In this document: piece by piece, positions 35,300 to 48,177 of the stretch
Numbering within the stretch: the stretch's first letter is position 1
Layout: each line of letters opens with the position of its first letter
Source: Vesta saturnalis
Taxonomy: Eukaryota; Arthropoda; Insecta; Coleoptera; Lampyridae
DNA: 64,000 bases
Direction of reading: 5' to 3'
Assembly (NCBI GenBank): GCA_036346205.1
Contig: JARFJB010001495.1
Span: 523,501 to 587,500 of the forward strand
Program-made: the position numbers and the translations under genes
The notes under the pieces: model-generated
What the model was told of the DNA's origin: nothing
The model's input: the letters and a program-made list of their open reading frames with translations, nothing else
Databases searched by the model: none

Positions 35300-36778
35300 T
35301 ATTTATTTATTCTTAGCTTTTTAATAAGCAAAACATGAAATCTATGAATCTACTTTTACATTATATTATTAGTTGTAAAATAAAAATAAGCTATTTCGAA
35401 ATGAGAATTAGTCTTGAATATTGTAACTTTAGATGTCTAAATTGTATTTCCGTATTTGGCATATAATTTTATCGTTTAATAGGTGAAAATTATTTAATGA
35501 GTCACAGTTCACTGCGCCTTTTCTTTGCAAATGAAACAATTTGTGCAAACAGATATACTTGCTTGCGTAACTTTATAGTTAATATGCACTAATCATACGT
35601 CATAGTTAATTCTAGATCTTAAGCTACAGATGATAAACATTTTTGTGATTGGCCAAACCTTCTACAGTTGAGTGCTTTTTAAAAGGTGACATCTATTTAT
35701 TTTTCAAGGTTTACTATTTATTATGCAAAAACGAAATAATTACAGTTCTATGAACGTTCGTTCTTATTAGTTTGTACTTACTGACCGTGAATCTAAAGGT
35801 TACTACGCCTTCTGTATTCCTTAATTTTATTGTATCTTTTCTATAATTTGAACCTATAAATTTGAGATTATTTGGCCGTTTTCAATAATTCTTTTATTAC
35901 GTATTTCGCACACTTGTAGCTGGCAATTATGTGATTGAAACTGAGACCTTTTCTTGGTGACCCACAGTCACATACGTATCTACCAAATTTATATTACGTT
36001 ATGACTGATGACGCGTTCATATTGATGGTCAATTATTAACAAGCGAAGACTCTAAATAATTTTTATTGTTTCTGATTATTCCAACTCTGACAAAGAACAG
36101 AATATGGCTTGGTATTGTTTGTACGCAATATTTTCGGTATCTAGACGTACTTATGGTTTATTTAATCATACAAACTTAAAAAGTTAAAGCTAGGTTATTT
36201 GCTTAGAAGAGCCGGTTCTTTCTTTCATAATGTTAACACACGTCATTATGTGTTAGAATTTGAATATTTATTTTTTTCCTCTTACCGTAAAGACATTAAC
36301 AAACAAATTTTAAAACAGTTTTTAAACATTAGTTTCAGAAAGGTGTATTTAGGAAAATTAGGTCGCAAAAATGCGAAATCCATGAAAGTTAACCGGCAAA
36401 GCAAAATTCGATATCTTATATTGTATTTAGTCGAGGTTACTGTTACAGAAAATATTATTTTGACGTTAACCGGTATCCAATAAAAGTGATTAATTAGTGG
36501 CGGTAAAAACTGGTTTGATTATACATTCTTCAGTTACTCAATGTCATACAATTAGCGAATATAAATGAATGTTTATTGATCTTTAAAACTTTAACCTATT
36601 AACAATGGTTCTCCATTATGGTCGCCGCAGGCAATAAAGAATCAGAATGATTTGATAACTGAAAACGTTGTTTTGTACAGCCCCAATATGTTATGATTTA
36701 TTAGTATTTTAAGAATAATTTATCAATACAAATTAAAGGAAAACTTACGCAACTAGTGTGAATTATTAAAACTACCAA
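35300..36778. other. Noncoding A+T-rich region
   Basis: An open frame of 94 codons at 36199-36483 (+) matches nothing I recognise and has ordinary A+T-driven composition. No other content is supported. Confidence 0.45.
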
Positions 36779-36909
36779 CGTACATACAGTAAAAGTTGCC
36801 TCGAGTGGGACTCGAACCCACGACCATTACTTATCTAGAGTAGGGCTCTTAACCCTCTGAGCTATCGAGGGAGCTAGTTCCTCTCGATACAATCCTACAC
36901 TGTATGTAC
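36779..36909. mobile_element. Small inverted-repeat unit enclosing the tRNA-like sequence
   Basis: GTACATACAGTA at about 36779 and ACTGTATGTAC at about 36899-36909 are inverted repeats on either side of the tRNA-like sequence, giving a unit of about 130 bases. Confidence 0.4.
36798..36871 (-). tRNA. tRNA-like sequence (probable pseudogene or SINE head)
   Basis: A 74-base cloverleaf fits on the minus strand. The acceptor CCCTCGA/TCGAGGC has a mismatched first pair. T8 and A9 are followed by a D stem GCTC/GAGC, an anticodon stem CTACT/AGTAA with one mismatch, and a T arm GTGGG-TTCGAGT-CCCAC. A box TAGCTCAGAGGG and B box GGTTCGAGTCC are intact. The loop CTAGATA gives anticodon AGA (Ser), but the long variable arm of tRNA-Ser is absent. 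It is therefore more likely a tRNA-derived repeat than a working gene. It lies between inverted GTACATACAGT sequences. Confidence 0.5.
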
Positions 36910-39479
36910 CCTATTACTTTTGATGTTATATAATTCAATATTAAATAGAAAAGTAGGCCTCCTTTATCTAATAATCAAATAATTATGTTGGTTTATAGTT
37001 TTTAAAATGGTACCTAAAAACATTTAACTACACGTATATGAGTGTGTATGTATATATTCGTCTGTCACGCTATTAATATCAGTTGTCATAAAGCTTTGCA
37101 GTTATTATTTAGGAACTAGAATAAAATTAGTCAAACAAAATTTAATTGATTAATCACTAGTTTTGTCGGATGCGACACATATACCGGATACAGCTTTCAA
37201 GATTAGACACATGATAATTTTTTTTATATTCCTACTCACCATTCATTCTCAGACGTTAGGAAATTATTTTAGCAGATAAATTTTTTTTTCTTACCTTACA
37301 CTCGCTTTAAGGATAAAATAAAAAAAATTAAATTAAGCTGTTTAATTTTCTAAAAATCTTTCGAACAATACATATGTCCAAGAAAAAGCGTTTATGATAA
37401 CAAAAAACATTGTTTAAATTCATTATTATGGATGCAATGAAATGTAAATTAATGTAAACTAATTTGATTTTTTATTATTCTAACAATTACACTGTAATGT
37501 AACTTCTTACAAGTTAGGACTTAAAGTGCTACTTAATCTCTCGCCACCACATTGGGCATCAGCATGTAATTAAACGTCAAACCTATGCCGACACGTGGGA
37601 GACAAGCTGTAATGACACAACGCTCACTTTCGGAGCCAAATTATAATGTAACTTAATCTTTGTTGAAAGAAAAGTGGTTAATTCTGTAACTGTATGATAT
37701 ATTGAATAAGATAACAAAAATTTATTATTTACCCAGGCTAGCTCCTTTATAGATGGTGGCAATATAATTATAATTTATACTTAATATGAATTGTTTAAAT
37801 TATAATAAACAGCAAAATAAATAACAATAATTCTGCTTCTAGAATGCTTAAAACTCATTTCCAATTCCAGTTATTGACACAATTATATGCACCTTCTAAT
37901 AGAAATTAACCCTGTATAATTCTGGTAAGTTGGTCTTAATTTAAATTGTGAATCGAGTTATCTCAATATCGCTTTATATAAACCACTTTAAATATAATTT
38001 CAAATATTAACTCTATTAAAAGTTATTATTATTTAATACTATTATTGAAGATTCCACGTATCAATAAAATGTTAACTGCAAATGAAATCAGTACACAATT
38101 TACTTCTAAATCCCCCGAGCTAATAATATTGTAAAGTTATTCCAATCTAGGTATTAATATAAAGTTCTGTTGAAAATTTCGACCTAGTTAATCTAATTAA
38201 ATTAATCTCTGACCTTTAGTCATAACTATTAATTTATATTTGAATTATCTATGAACCGAGTTAGTAATACACAATTATTGTGCTAAGCGCTTTCTGTATT
38301 TCAAGGACCAATTTCACTGTTAAATGATACCTTTTGATCACCTTAAAATAAAATAATTGAAGTATTAAAAAAACTAATTTCTTGTAAATTAACTGTAAAA
38401 AATATAAAGATATCTTAATTTAAATATGGGTGGAAAGTGTATACCCTAGTATGCATTAAAGTAGTCTATGTGTTTCTTTCTAACTTAATATAGTGGTGTT
38501 ATTTACTTTGATTTGTAACAAATAGAATAAATAAACACCAGGGTAAAATTCAAATTAAACATTAAGCACAATTGTAACAAATCTATTGCATATTGCATAT
38601 ACATTGAAATCTCTTACACAAATTCTATCGGCTCTACAATTTAACTGCTTAAACTATGTTCATATATATTCAATGGTCGAGTTCCGACACATTTTATATA
38701 CTCTATCAATAATTTTAATGAATTAAAAAAATTGAGTCTACTATCAGAACGCGACCATTGACCTATTTCAATATTACATAAAGAAAGATAAATCTTCTTA
38801 CTAAATTGAAATTAATAATCTTATACCAGGATCACGATATGCACAAATATTCGTAATATATTCAAAGGTAGGTGTAGTACAATAATGAACTTTAATTGAT
38901 TCTTTGGCAAACCAATCTATGTACCTTTCAGTAATGAAGGCACTCAACTGTTTTTTACACAAACCATTAAGCACCTGTCTTCGCTTACAGGTATAAGAAA
39001 GCTTTAAGTATATCTGAATTTTACTGTTTATTTCGTAGTACTGTCCCAACTCAACATGCATTTACTTAAAGGGTTTTTATATTCATCTTATTATTTATTT
39101 ATGTTCTATGCTTACGTACAGTTTAAACAAATCTTCTGAATTTCCAGTTATAACCAATTAATTGTGCACCATGCTAATTCACCGTTTACTTAATTAAATT
39201 TTTAAATAATGTATAAAATATTATAGTTGTTAGTTCTTTTAAAGTACAATGAGTTTAGCACGCATCTTTGGTAACATTTACTTATTAAACTTACATGAAC
39301 AACACGATATTACCTTTTAAATTTAATATACAATCACTAATAGATTTAAACCACCTTATGTTTAACGATTTCAATTTTAAAATTTGAAATTAGATATAAT
39401 TGCAAACTACATAATTAAAATTGCCGCAAAATTTAAAGTTTAGACCGTTTCGCATCAACGCAAAATAAAGACTGTATAA
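36910..39479. other. Noncoding A+T-rich region
   Basis: Only one open frame stands out, 86 codons on the minus strand at 38801-39061. It is unrecognised and lacks splice or domain support. The rest shows nothing definable. Confidence 0.4.
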
Positions 39480-39930
39480 CAATTCTCCTTTTAACGAAGG
39501 GTTACCGGGGGTTACCTTCCCCACGCAATGGTCTCCAGGACTTCTGGGGCTGCTTAAAGGGGCTCGAACGGTGTTGACTGGTAATCCTTTGCTGTCTTCT
39601 ATGGTTTCTTCGTCTGTCTTAAAGTTGTTCTCATCAAGGTTGGTGGAACCAGGGCGGTCATCTTCTTTTCTTTCTTCGGAAATGACTTCGGTATCGGCGG
39701 CGGTGGACGTCGACGAAGCCGCCAGCTGGGCCTCAGCTGTTGGAGAGACGTTGGTTGGCGGTCTCTTTTTTGAGATGACAAATTTGTCTTTAATTCGTTG
39801 AACCTTTCAGTGATCTGGTGATCTCCGGCGTACTTTATACAGCGTGCTGCCACCCTGAAGCAACGCTGTGCGTGACGGAAACCCTGACACCGGTGACACT
39901 GCCGGATGTCGTATTTCCGCCGCAAGTCTG
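39480..39930 (-). pseudogene. Non-LTR retrotransposon Gag (ORF1) fragment
   Basis: The minus-strand frame has QCHRCQGFRHAQRCFRVAARC followed by a decayed second knuckle (KYAGDH where KCxGDH is expected). This is the CCHC Gag signature of Jockey-like ORF1. A Pro/Arg-rich tail (RRRPPPPIPK) follows. The tract is markedly richer in G+C than its surroundings. It starts without the upstream ORF1 part and ends without ORF2, so it is a fragment. It could belong to the same family as the reverse transcriptase at the right edge, but that cannot be shown here. Confidence 0.7.
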
Positions 39931-40285
39931 ATTCTTTTCACTCGACAAAGAAAAATACCATATGTTTAAGTTCAACAATAGCGAGGTCGGGGCCCATAAC
40001 GTAAAGGAGCATTCTTTATTACTAAATATCTAATAACCATAATCCTAGGACACTGGTCGCTACTTTACTGCTACCGTTTAAAATATATATAGCTTTGAAA
40101 ACTATACTAAAAATGATCTAAGAATAAACCGAAGGATTAGATAGGAAATATTTGACCTTCGTGTTGATTGGTTAAAACAAGAGAGCCATTTATAGCAATA
40201 ATACACGGCAACCTCAACTTTCAGGTTTTGATTTAATTATCATTGGCACCTTGTAAATTATGTAACCCCGTAAATTGATATAAAA
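39931..40285. other. Noncoding
   Basis: Nothing recognised between the Gag fragment and the next dispersed repeat. Confidence 0.4.
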
Positions 40286-40720
40286 TACATAGACCTTAAA
40301 CATATCGATCATGTTCTATGCAATTTTTGATACGACGCATAATTTAGCAGCAATAAATTCATAAGGCTGAAGTTAAATGTTGGCTCAAATTTTTTCAATA
40401 TCTGAATAACGACCTCAAGATTGTAAAAAATCCACCTTCAACATAAGACGTAGGATTCATGCATTCTAATGGATGAAATTTTGAAATGACCCTGTATTAT
40501 TGATATTTTATAGAAGTAGTCGGGCTTGAAATTTTTTTTAAGTTAATGTGTATTTGTCTATTAATATAACACAAGGTAAGTCTAAAAATTAATTAAATAT
40601 GAATGAAGATGTTTAAACTGTATTATTGATATCTGATAGAAGTAGTGGCCTTGGGATTTTTTTAAGTTAACATGTATTTATGTCTAGCGATTTCACCTTG
40701 AAGTCAACCTTCAGCATTAT
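40286..40720 (+). mobile_element. Dispersed repeat, partial copy E
   Basis: It contains ATAGACCTTAAACATATCG, ACGACGCATAATTTAGC and TTTTTTCAATATCTGAATAACG in the same order as copies C and D. GTTAATGTGTATTTGTC-type blocks repeat twice. Part of it (about 40425-40690) recurs at 42.23-42.48 kb. Confidence 0.55.
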
Positions 40721-42229
40721 ACATGTAAAAAATATTTTAAAATAAATGAGTAATTAAGTATCAACAACGACAACATACTTATTTTACCGTGAGAACGTCA
40801 CCTTCAACTGGCCTTGAAGTTTACCATAGGTCTGCGCTTGGGAATTTCCTATGACTTAATTCGGTCTCGAAAAAAGTAAAATACATTATTTTTTCAATAT
40901 CCAAATAATGACCTTGTAACAACCTTTTTTTGTGGTTGTATTAAAAAGTACATTAATTTAAGAATCGTTCATTTATTTGGCGTAATATTAGAAAAGTTTT
41001 TAATTATTAATATGTAGAATTTAGAATGGCAATTTAATTGCCATTTCCTAGAACAAATCTTTTGGGTGTATTATTTCATAAAGAGTTATAGTTCCCTTTC
41101 TTAAAAAGTTGGATTCATATTATTGTATCCGCGCAACGCACGAAAACTTTTAGGGGGAAATACTCATTTGAGTTATTCTGAAAGTTTTTTTTCAATTCAC
41201 TTGTTGCTAAATGTATTAGCATGCAGCATGTAGTTGTAATTTTCCTAAATATTTGTGTAAAGTGCCATCGGTAGATGGTAAGTTATTTTTTTCTCATTAT
41301 AGTTAAAACTAAAGCCTTTGTTTTTTTTTAGGCACTTTTAATTACTCACTTTTAATTACACACTTTTACTTACTTTATAACACTTTTATATTTTATACGT
41401 TTACACCTTTTGCATACTTTAATAATGCATATATTTTTTAATTGTAATGGAATTAATTTTTAATTTTTACTTTTAAAGTATCATTTTTTAACTACCTTAT
41501 GTTACTTGGTTTACATCATAAATCGCAATTTTTTTTACATACTAAAAACTTCAAAGTAATGCATTGATTATTATGGATTCAAATTATTAAGAATAAATTA
41601 TCAATATAATTCCATTGGGGTGTGGCTGGTAACCTTAGATCTGGAGATTGCACCTCAATGATGCTATAATTATTTCATCTAGTTGACCGTTCCGTTTCAT
41701 GTGTCACCAGTGGTAATTAATACATATACAGAACTGTTTAAAGGTATAATTTTTTAGTAATTAACGAATAGATTTAAGACTTTTCCATTACAATTGGATA
41801 TTAAATAAACTTTAGTGTGTTTTGTAATTTTATTTTCATTTTGATTAATGTATTATTATTAATAAACTTGGTTTAGCTCTTTCAATAACGTAACGTATTT
41901 TTAAAAATAGCTTGGCGCCCGAGGTATCATTTTATTGTTTTTATTTACATTACATATTTTTCTTATTAATTAAGTATAAGTGAAAATAATTAAGCAGATG
42001 AGAAGCACGCAGTATTTCAGGTATGTTAATTAAACTCAGTATATTAGAACTCTCCCTATTTCATCTTCCGATTGAGCCGACGGCAGTAGCGATTAATATT
42101 TGGTAATTTTTTATTAATTAAATTATTCGATCAATTACAAATTGTTTATTACATCATCGCTTTTGTATTATAAGTTGGCCCAGTTTTAGTGTTTATACTT
42201 AGGCAGCCGCTTTTAATGTTACAACCTCG
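40721..42229. other. Noncoding A+T-rich region
   Basis: No supported feature. Confidence 0.4.
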
Positions 42230-42480
42230 AGATTGTGAAAAAGTCTCCTTCAACATAAAATGGAGGATTCAGGCACTGTAATGGATGAAATTTTGAAATG
42301 ACTGTATTATTGATATTTTATAGAAGCGGTCGGCCTTGGAATTTATTTTTAAGTTAACATGTAATTCATGTCCATTAATATAACGCAAGTTAGGTCTAAA
42401 AATTAATTAAATATGAATAAAAATGGTTAAACTATATTATTGATATCTTATAGAAGTAGCGCGAGCCTTGACCTAATCTA
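42230..42480 (+). repeat. Second copy of the 40.4-40.7 kb repeat block
   Basis: ACCTCGAGATTGTGAAAAAG, TTCAACATAAAATGGAGGATTC, TAATGGATGAAATTTTGAAATG and TATTGATATCTTATAGAAGTAG match 40425-40640 in order with scattered differences. Confidence 0.7.
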
Positions 42481-42489
42481 AACCGTGCG

Positions 42490-42491
<2 letters not shown>

Positions 42492-42529
<38 letters not shown>
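42492..42529. repeat. (ATT)n microsatellite
   Basis: About 12 uninterrupted trinucleotide units. Confidence 0.95.
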
Positions 42530-42531
<2 letters not shown>

Positions 42532-45500
42532 CTAACCTAATATTGTACGTGTACTGACCTAACCTATGCAAACTTCAATTATTAAACACAAAAACGACAG
42601 CACTGCAAGAAATTAAGATATATAAATTAGTCATACCCTTACCCGAAAAATTCCTTGGTTGATTCAAGGATATGTATTTAAAAAACCGCTGCAAATTGTA
42701 TCAATACTTCCACATCAAAAAACCGTTTTTTTGTAAATAACTCGAAAACGATTAACTTTACAAAAAAAATTATAAGAATACTTTTCGATTAGAAATTTGA
42801 ATTTCAAAATCGTGTGGACGGGTTCCAAAATCACGTTTTTTGGAAGTATTTCGAAAATAAAATTTTCGAAAAAACTGCAAAAACACTTTTTGTGAGAAAT
42901 TTTATTTCCTATCTAATGGTATTTTCACTTTTTGAATATGTTAAGTAGTTCCGGAGATATTTAGGAAAAACCGGTTTTTTAAAGTGACGGTTTTTTGCTA
43001 ATATCTTGTAAACCGTTTGTTGTACAGAAAAATTATAGGGACAAAAAATACCCAAAATTATATTACTAATCACATATTAGAAGGAAAAATCTAAAAAAAT
43101 AAGAATTTGCAAAAAGGACACTTACACCCCCATTTCACCCCTTTCCCGTACTCCACTGACTCCAAAAACAATCAGTCGCTTTGGGTAGTTGACATCTATA
43201 TGTGTTCCCAGTTTCAAGTTGATATGTTAAGTCCTTCGAAAGTTATGGAGTACACACAGACAGACTCACAGACAAGATTTTTTTGCTCAAATTTTATTTT
43301 TGGACGTTTTCCAACATTTTCAAGCGATTGAGCAAATAAAATTTTTTTTAAATTTTTTAGTGATACAGTATTTCACGTTGGATGTGAAAGTAATGAAACG
43401 TTTAGGGTTTTATTTATTACACAAACAATTTTAAGTTAGAAATGGTCGAAGTTCGAGATCAATAATGTACAAATGCAATTTTCCTATGTTATCGTACCCA
43501 AAATCACTGATCTTGAATATACTAATAGTAAGTAATTTATGTATCTAGTGCATGAAGTAAAAGAGATTTCGTGCACGAGTTGTATACGGTTTTTATTCAA
43601 AATTTATTGAAATAAATAAAGAAAAAATTTTGGACAATATCAGCTTAAATGAGGTAAAGAAATATATGAATTGCAGTAGAAAATTTAATAAAACATATTG
43701 ATACTCCTGTTAAAGTTCAAGCTTTTTTTTAAATTTACTCGCGTTAAACTATTTAATCCACAGTTCAAATAGGAAGTGTAAATAAATCCAACCAAAAAGT
43801 TACTGTACTAGTAATTAGAAATGATTTGTTTTTGTGTAATTTTCCGTTAATTTAAAAAATCGCGTCGTTGATTTTACTTCTTTCAGAGGTCTGCGTGCGC
43901 GAAATATTTCGTGTACGTCGTCAAGGTAAACAAGACAAATGTTAAATGAAAATGTAAACTTTCACGGTTATCAGACATAGTTAAAATACTTATATTTTAG
44001 GTATTAATATAATGCCTATTAATACCTATTAATATATAAATTTATACGTTTCGATAACAGTTATCGACCTCAGCCAATGGAAATACCGTTAAGATATCAA
44101 AATAAACAAATGTTATTTTTCATGCTCATATGATGAAAAATGTCATGATTTTTTGACGTCCGTAAAGAAATATATTTTTAAATTCACTCAAGCGAATTTA
44201 CTTGAAATTACATATAAATATGAATGAACTTCCTCGTGGCATTTTAAATTTAAAAAAATAGAGGTAACTCGACACATAAAGTCCAAGTTCTATTAATTCA
44301 GCTCAAAATTAAAACACATGTAAGAATACATTCAAGACTGGCAATTAAACATTCGCAACTACATAACATCCTTTCGGTTAAAATATCTTCTTCAACTTAT
44401 TTTACCTAAAGTATTTCCAATTAGAATAATATACTCGACGCATTACAATTAGATACATCAATTTGCAAGAGTTTCAGTTAAGTAATTGAAATTAAAGCAT
44501 ATGTGATAACTCTTGTTAGGATGTTATTTTTGTTAAAATAAAACATAAATTTGCTAAAAATGAAATTAAGACCCAATCTTCCTTTGTTCAACTTCTAACT
44601 AACTTCATCTCTTTTCACTTCCTGTCGCTTATACACAAAATATTTTAATTAAACATTATAACCTTAAAAAATAACCTGCAACAACTATGGGTTATAAATT
44701 AATAATTTCTGAGAGGGTGAGAGAAATACCTGTAATGAGGTTGTTTTTGAGAAAATGAACGCTGGCAACTGTAGACAAAATGGATGTCATTAAAGGGGTA
44801 ACGCTGAAAGTAAAAATTTGGAAACAAAAAAACAATATTTTTTTATGTTTCGCTTTTATAAGATTGTTCGGCCACGGATTCTGATGCTAGAATTATCTCT
44901 ATTTAATTTAATTCAAAATTAGCGACAAATAGTTTTGGTTACTAAATTTAACTCGGAGGAGTAAACTCTGAAGACTGATTTACAATATAAAATGTCACTA
45001 AATTTGGCAACCAAAACTATTTGGCGCTAATTTTTAATTTTTAAGAATAGGTAAACATTATTCACAGATAGGTTAGGTTATAGTAAACACTGCAGCTTTT
45101 TTATTATATCTGTAAGCTGTTTTGAATTAGTGATTTTTTGGTAGATAAAGTACTTTACATAAGTGCGGTTTTTGTGAACCATGCAGCTTTGAACGTTTCA
45201 ATTTTATTTTCAAGTGAAAATTTTCCACATTAAGTACCATTTTACTAACCTCTGATAGTGAAAGACCGTTCAATAAAGTTACAGATTTACTTTTAAATTT
45301 ACAGTTTACTATAAATTACAGACTTAGTAAAATATAATACAAAAAGAAATGTGCTTTACAGTGAACAAAAAATACTACGTACAATTTCAATCTTAAATAT
45401 TTGTCATACAAAGCTCATTATTGGTTACAAGATTTAAACAAAACATCAAATGTTACAATGCTTTTTAAATAATAATTATATTATCGAAAGCCACACACTA

Positions 45501-45750
45501 TTACTCTAATGTTACCAAAAGTTATACATTTTGTTACAATTGAATCCCCCTCTCACCTTCCGAACTTTCGCTAAAGCTGATATCTTCGTCTCCATTTTAT
45601 GATGTCATTAGGTTCAATTAAAATACTTTTTCGATTGCGTTTCAAATACCTACAAAGAATTCAAGCGTCAATATACAGTTATTTCATATGTTTGTGTTTA
45701 TCCGCGTTTAAGAAATAAATGCTTACCTACTGAAAATTGATCTGTTTGAC
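42530..45750. other. Noncoding region with a dispersed-repeat block
   Basis: No coding frame is supported. About 43946-44112 (GAAAATGTAAACTTTCACGG through TTATCGAAACG-type sequence on the minus strand) is repeated at about 59340-59495. The 42.7-43.3 kb stretch, with many AAAACGATT/CCGGTTTTTT words and CACACAGACAGACTCACAGAC, looks like a decayed interspersed repeat. Confidence 0.45.
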
Positions 45751-45754
45751 TAAT

Positions 45755-45950
45755 TTATACAATGAAGAACGACACATCTGTGGTAAATCCGTACTTCTTT
45801 TAAAATTTCATCCAATGTTGGAAGTTCATTGTTGTGAAAGAAGTTGCGTATTATTTGTCGAACACATTTCTTCGTAGTCTCATAGTACATTGCTACAAAA
45901 TGTGGCCGTCCTCCAGAACTTGTAGAATGGGTAACAGCTCCGGTGTGTCT
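45755..45950 (-). pseudogene. IS630/Tc1-type transposase N-terminal fragment
   Basis: The minus-strand reading gives GGRPHFVAMYYETTKKC and VRQIIRNFFHNNELPTLDEILKEV. This matches the helix-turn-helix region of an insect DDE_3-type transposase (VRxxVRxFFxxxxLPTLDKILxxV). The catalytic domain is absent. Confidence is limited by the short length. Confidence 0.45.
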
Positions 45951-46113
45951 ATATTATTTCATTGTGCAGTAAACAGTAGATTATGCTACTTCTAAAATCT
46001 ATGTTTTAAAAAGGATAATTTAGGTTAAATTTCCTCTTAACTGCTGTATCTACAATTTTCTTGACAATGGTGTTATTTTCATTTGAGGAGTATCAGACAA
46101 AATTTGCTTATAA

Positions 46114-47413
46114 TAGGTGTCCCAAAATTTACGCAAGATTTGAATTTGCTGCCACTTGTGCAGTAAAGTGTTGGCAACCCTGAAAATAAACAGTTTAACA
46201 GCTGACAGTCTAGGGTTAGTAAAATGGAGCGTTACACGACAGAACAACGTGTTTTCATTGTTGAAGAATATCTCAAAAATAATGAAAGTTTGGCGGCCAC
46301 AGTTCGAAAATTTCGTACAAAATACGGTCGGAATGTTCATTTAACTTCGTCAACTGTGAAGAGAGTAATTGAAAATTCAGGAAGACTGGATCTACTGGTG
46401 ATGCTAGACATTCTGGTCGTCCAAAAACAAGCCGTTTAGATGTCAATATCGAAGCAGTGCGTGACAGTGTTGGTGAAAACCCAAGAACATCAATTCGACG
46501 ACGTGGACAAGACCTGCAAATTTCAAGAAGCTCTCTACAGCGTATACTCACTGAAGATCTGCGGCTCCATGCAACAAAGTTCAATTAACACAAGAACTTA
46601 AGCCTAATGACCATGCCCAGCGAAGAGAGTTTGTTGAATGGATTATCGAACATCAACAAGTGGACCCTGATTTTTCGAAAAAAATCATCCCAAGCGACGA
46701 AGCACATTTTCACCTTGATGGATTTGTTAATCGACAAAATTGCCGCATTTGGGGTTCAGAGAACCCACATGTGATTGTCGAAAAAATTCATCCACAACGT
46801 GTCACTGTTTGGTGTGGATTTTGGGCTCGAGGCATTATTGGACCATACTTCTTCGAAAATGAGGCTGGTCAAGCAGTGACTGTTACTGGTACTCGATATC
46901 GCGACATGATAAGAGAGTTCTTTCTCCCTCAATTGGATGATATTGATGTGGAGAACATGTGGTTTCAACAAGACGGTGCCACATGCCATACAGCCCGTGA
47001 AACAATCCAATTACTGAATGAGACATTTCCTGATCGTGTTCTCTCTCGTTTCGGTGACCAGAATTGGCCCCTAGATCATGCGATTTAACACCATTGGATT
47101 TCTTTTTATGGGGTTATTTGAAATCAAAGGTCTACGCCAACAAGCCCACAACAATCCGTGCGTTGAAGGAGGAAATTCAACGCTGCATTACTGAAATTGG
47201 GCCATATTTATGGACAATTGTCATGGAAAATTTCGAAAAAAAGAGTGCGTATGTGCCAGCAAAGCCGTGGATGGCATTTGCCCGACGTGTTATTTCATAC
47301 ATACCTAACCCTATTGTGTGTACTTTATGATTCATTAAAAAAATAATAATTTAAAGAAAAATAAATGTGTTTTATATTTAATTCAAATCTTGCGTAAATT
47401 TTGGGACACCCAT
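46114..47413 (+). mobile_element. Tc1/mariner transposon with both TIRs
   Basis: The left end TAGGTGTCCCAAAATTTACG (46114) and right end CGTAAATTTTGGGACACCC (to about 47412) are inverted repeats. With GCAAGATTTGAATT included they extend about 32 bases. TAATA/ATTATA flanks are consistent with TA target duplication. The element is about 1.3 kb, the usual size for the superfamily, and contains one transposase gene reading rightward. Confidence 0.9.
46224..47330 (+). pseudogene. Mariner-like transposase, near full length, three frameshifts
   Basis: It starts MERYTTEQRVFIVEEYLKNN (HTH domain) in a good context. The product would be about 365 residues. A base is missing near 46375 (after VIEN), another near 46585 (after ATKF) and a third near 47068 (after QNWP). 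Correct order of motifs follows: SGRPKTS, SLQRILTEDL, the first catalytic Asp in PSDEAHFHLDG (about 46690), the second in WFQQDGATCHTA (about 46961), and the third in RSCDLTPLDFFLWGYLKSKVY (about 47066-47130). About 36 residues separate the second and third Asp. Excellent motif retention and few lesions suggest a fairly recent copy disabled by indels. It would act in the nucleus on its own TIRs. Confidence 0.9.
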
Positions 47414-48177
47414 TATATGTTTAAAATGCACTGCTTTTCCAACACCGATAAATGACCCAAATTTAATGTACGTGTTTTTACAGGAGGATACCGCCACCTT
47501 GCTTGTGCTTGGCGCCGTGCCCATATTTAAAAAAAATAGGTACTTCATAAGAAAATACCGAATTTAGTTCCTAAAAGAATTGATTTGTTTGGCTGAAGTT
47601 TAGGTAAACAGACATAAAACACAAAAAAAAAAAATAAAAATGAAATATAAAAACGTAAAAAGGTAAACAACACAAGTGCAACTGACAGTTAAAATTGTCA
47701 ATTTAGAAATTTCCCTAGTGTAAACAAGGCGACATGTGAGCCAATTGAAAGTAATCTTTTTTTTGCGGGAATTATTTGAAACGCTCCTAGTTAAAAAATG
47801 AAGTATAGTATGAAGAACAGAAGTCAGTGCTGCCAATTGGGTTTTTGAAAAAAAAATGTTGTAACAAATGGTAAGATCATATATATGTTTTATAAGAGAA
47901 CTATTTTTAGTTTTTTTTTTTGGGTCTAATTCAAAAATTATATTACATTAAAGATACATTTTTGAACCCAGTACCGGAAACACGCCGAAAGTTCCCGAAC
48001 AAACCAGAGAACGTGTGACGTCACAATGTTGATTTTTACTCATCGTAGCTTACAGCCGATACAGTGTTTTCACTTTTAATTGATTAAATCTTGTTATTAT
48101 CGTCAATATATTGATAAATATATCAAAAATGCCAAACCTTAATGGTTATCGTGCTTTTATAATAATATAGTAATTAA
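47414..48177. other. Noncoding
   Basis: A+T-rich, with low-complexity frames only. Confidence 0.4.

Noticed and set aside
36199..36483. 94-codon open frame as a gene
   Set aside because: A+T-driven composition, no recognisable domain and no splice support.
36798..36871. Functional tRNA-Ser(AGA)
   Set aside because: No long variable arm, mismatches in the acceptor and anticodon stems, and enclosure in an inverted repeat.
38801..39061. 86-codon minus-strand frame as a gene
   Set aside because: No family recognised, and nothing around it suggests transcription. Kept only as an unexplained frame.
46273..46584. 103-codon minus-strand frame
   Set aside because: An antisense shadow of the mariner transposase.
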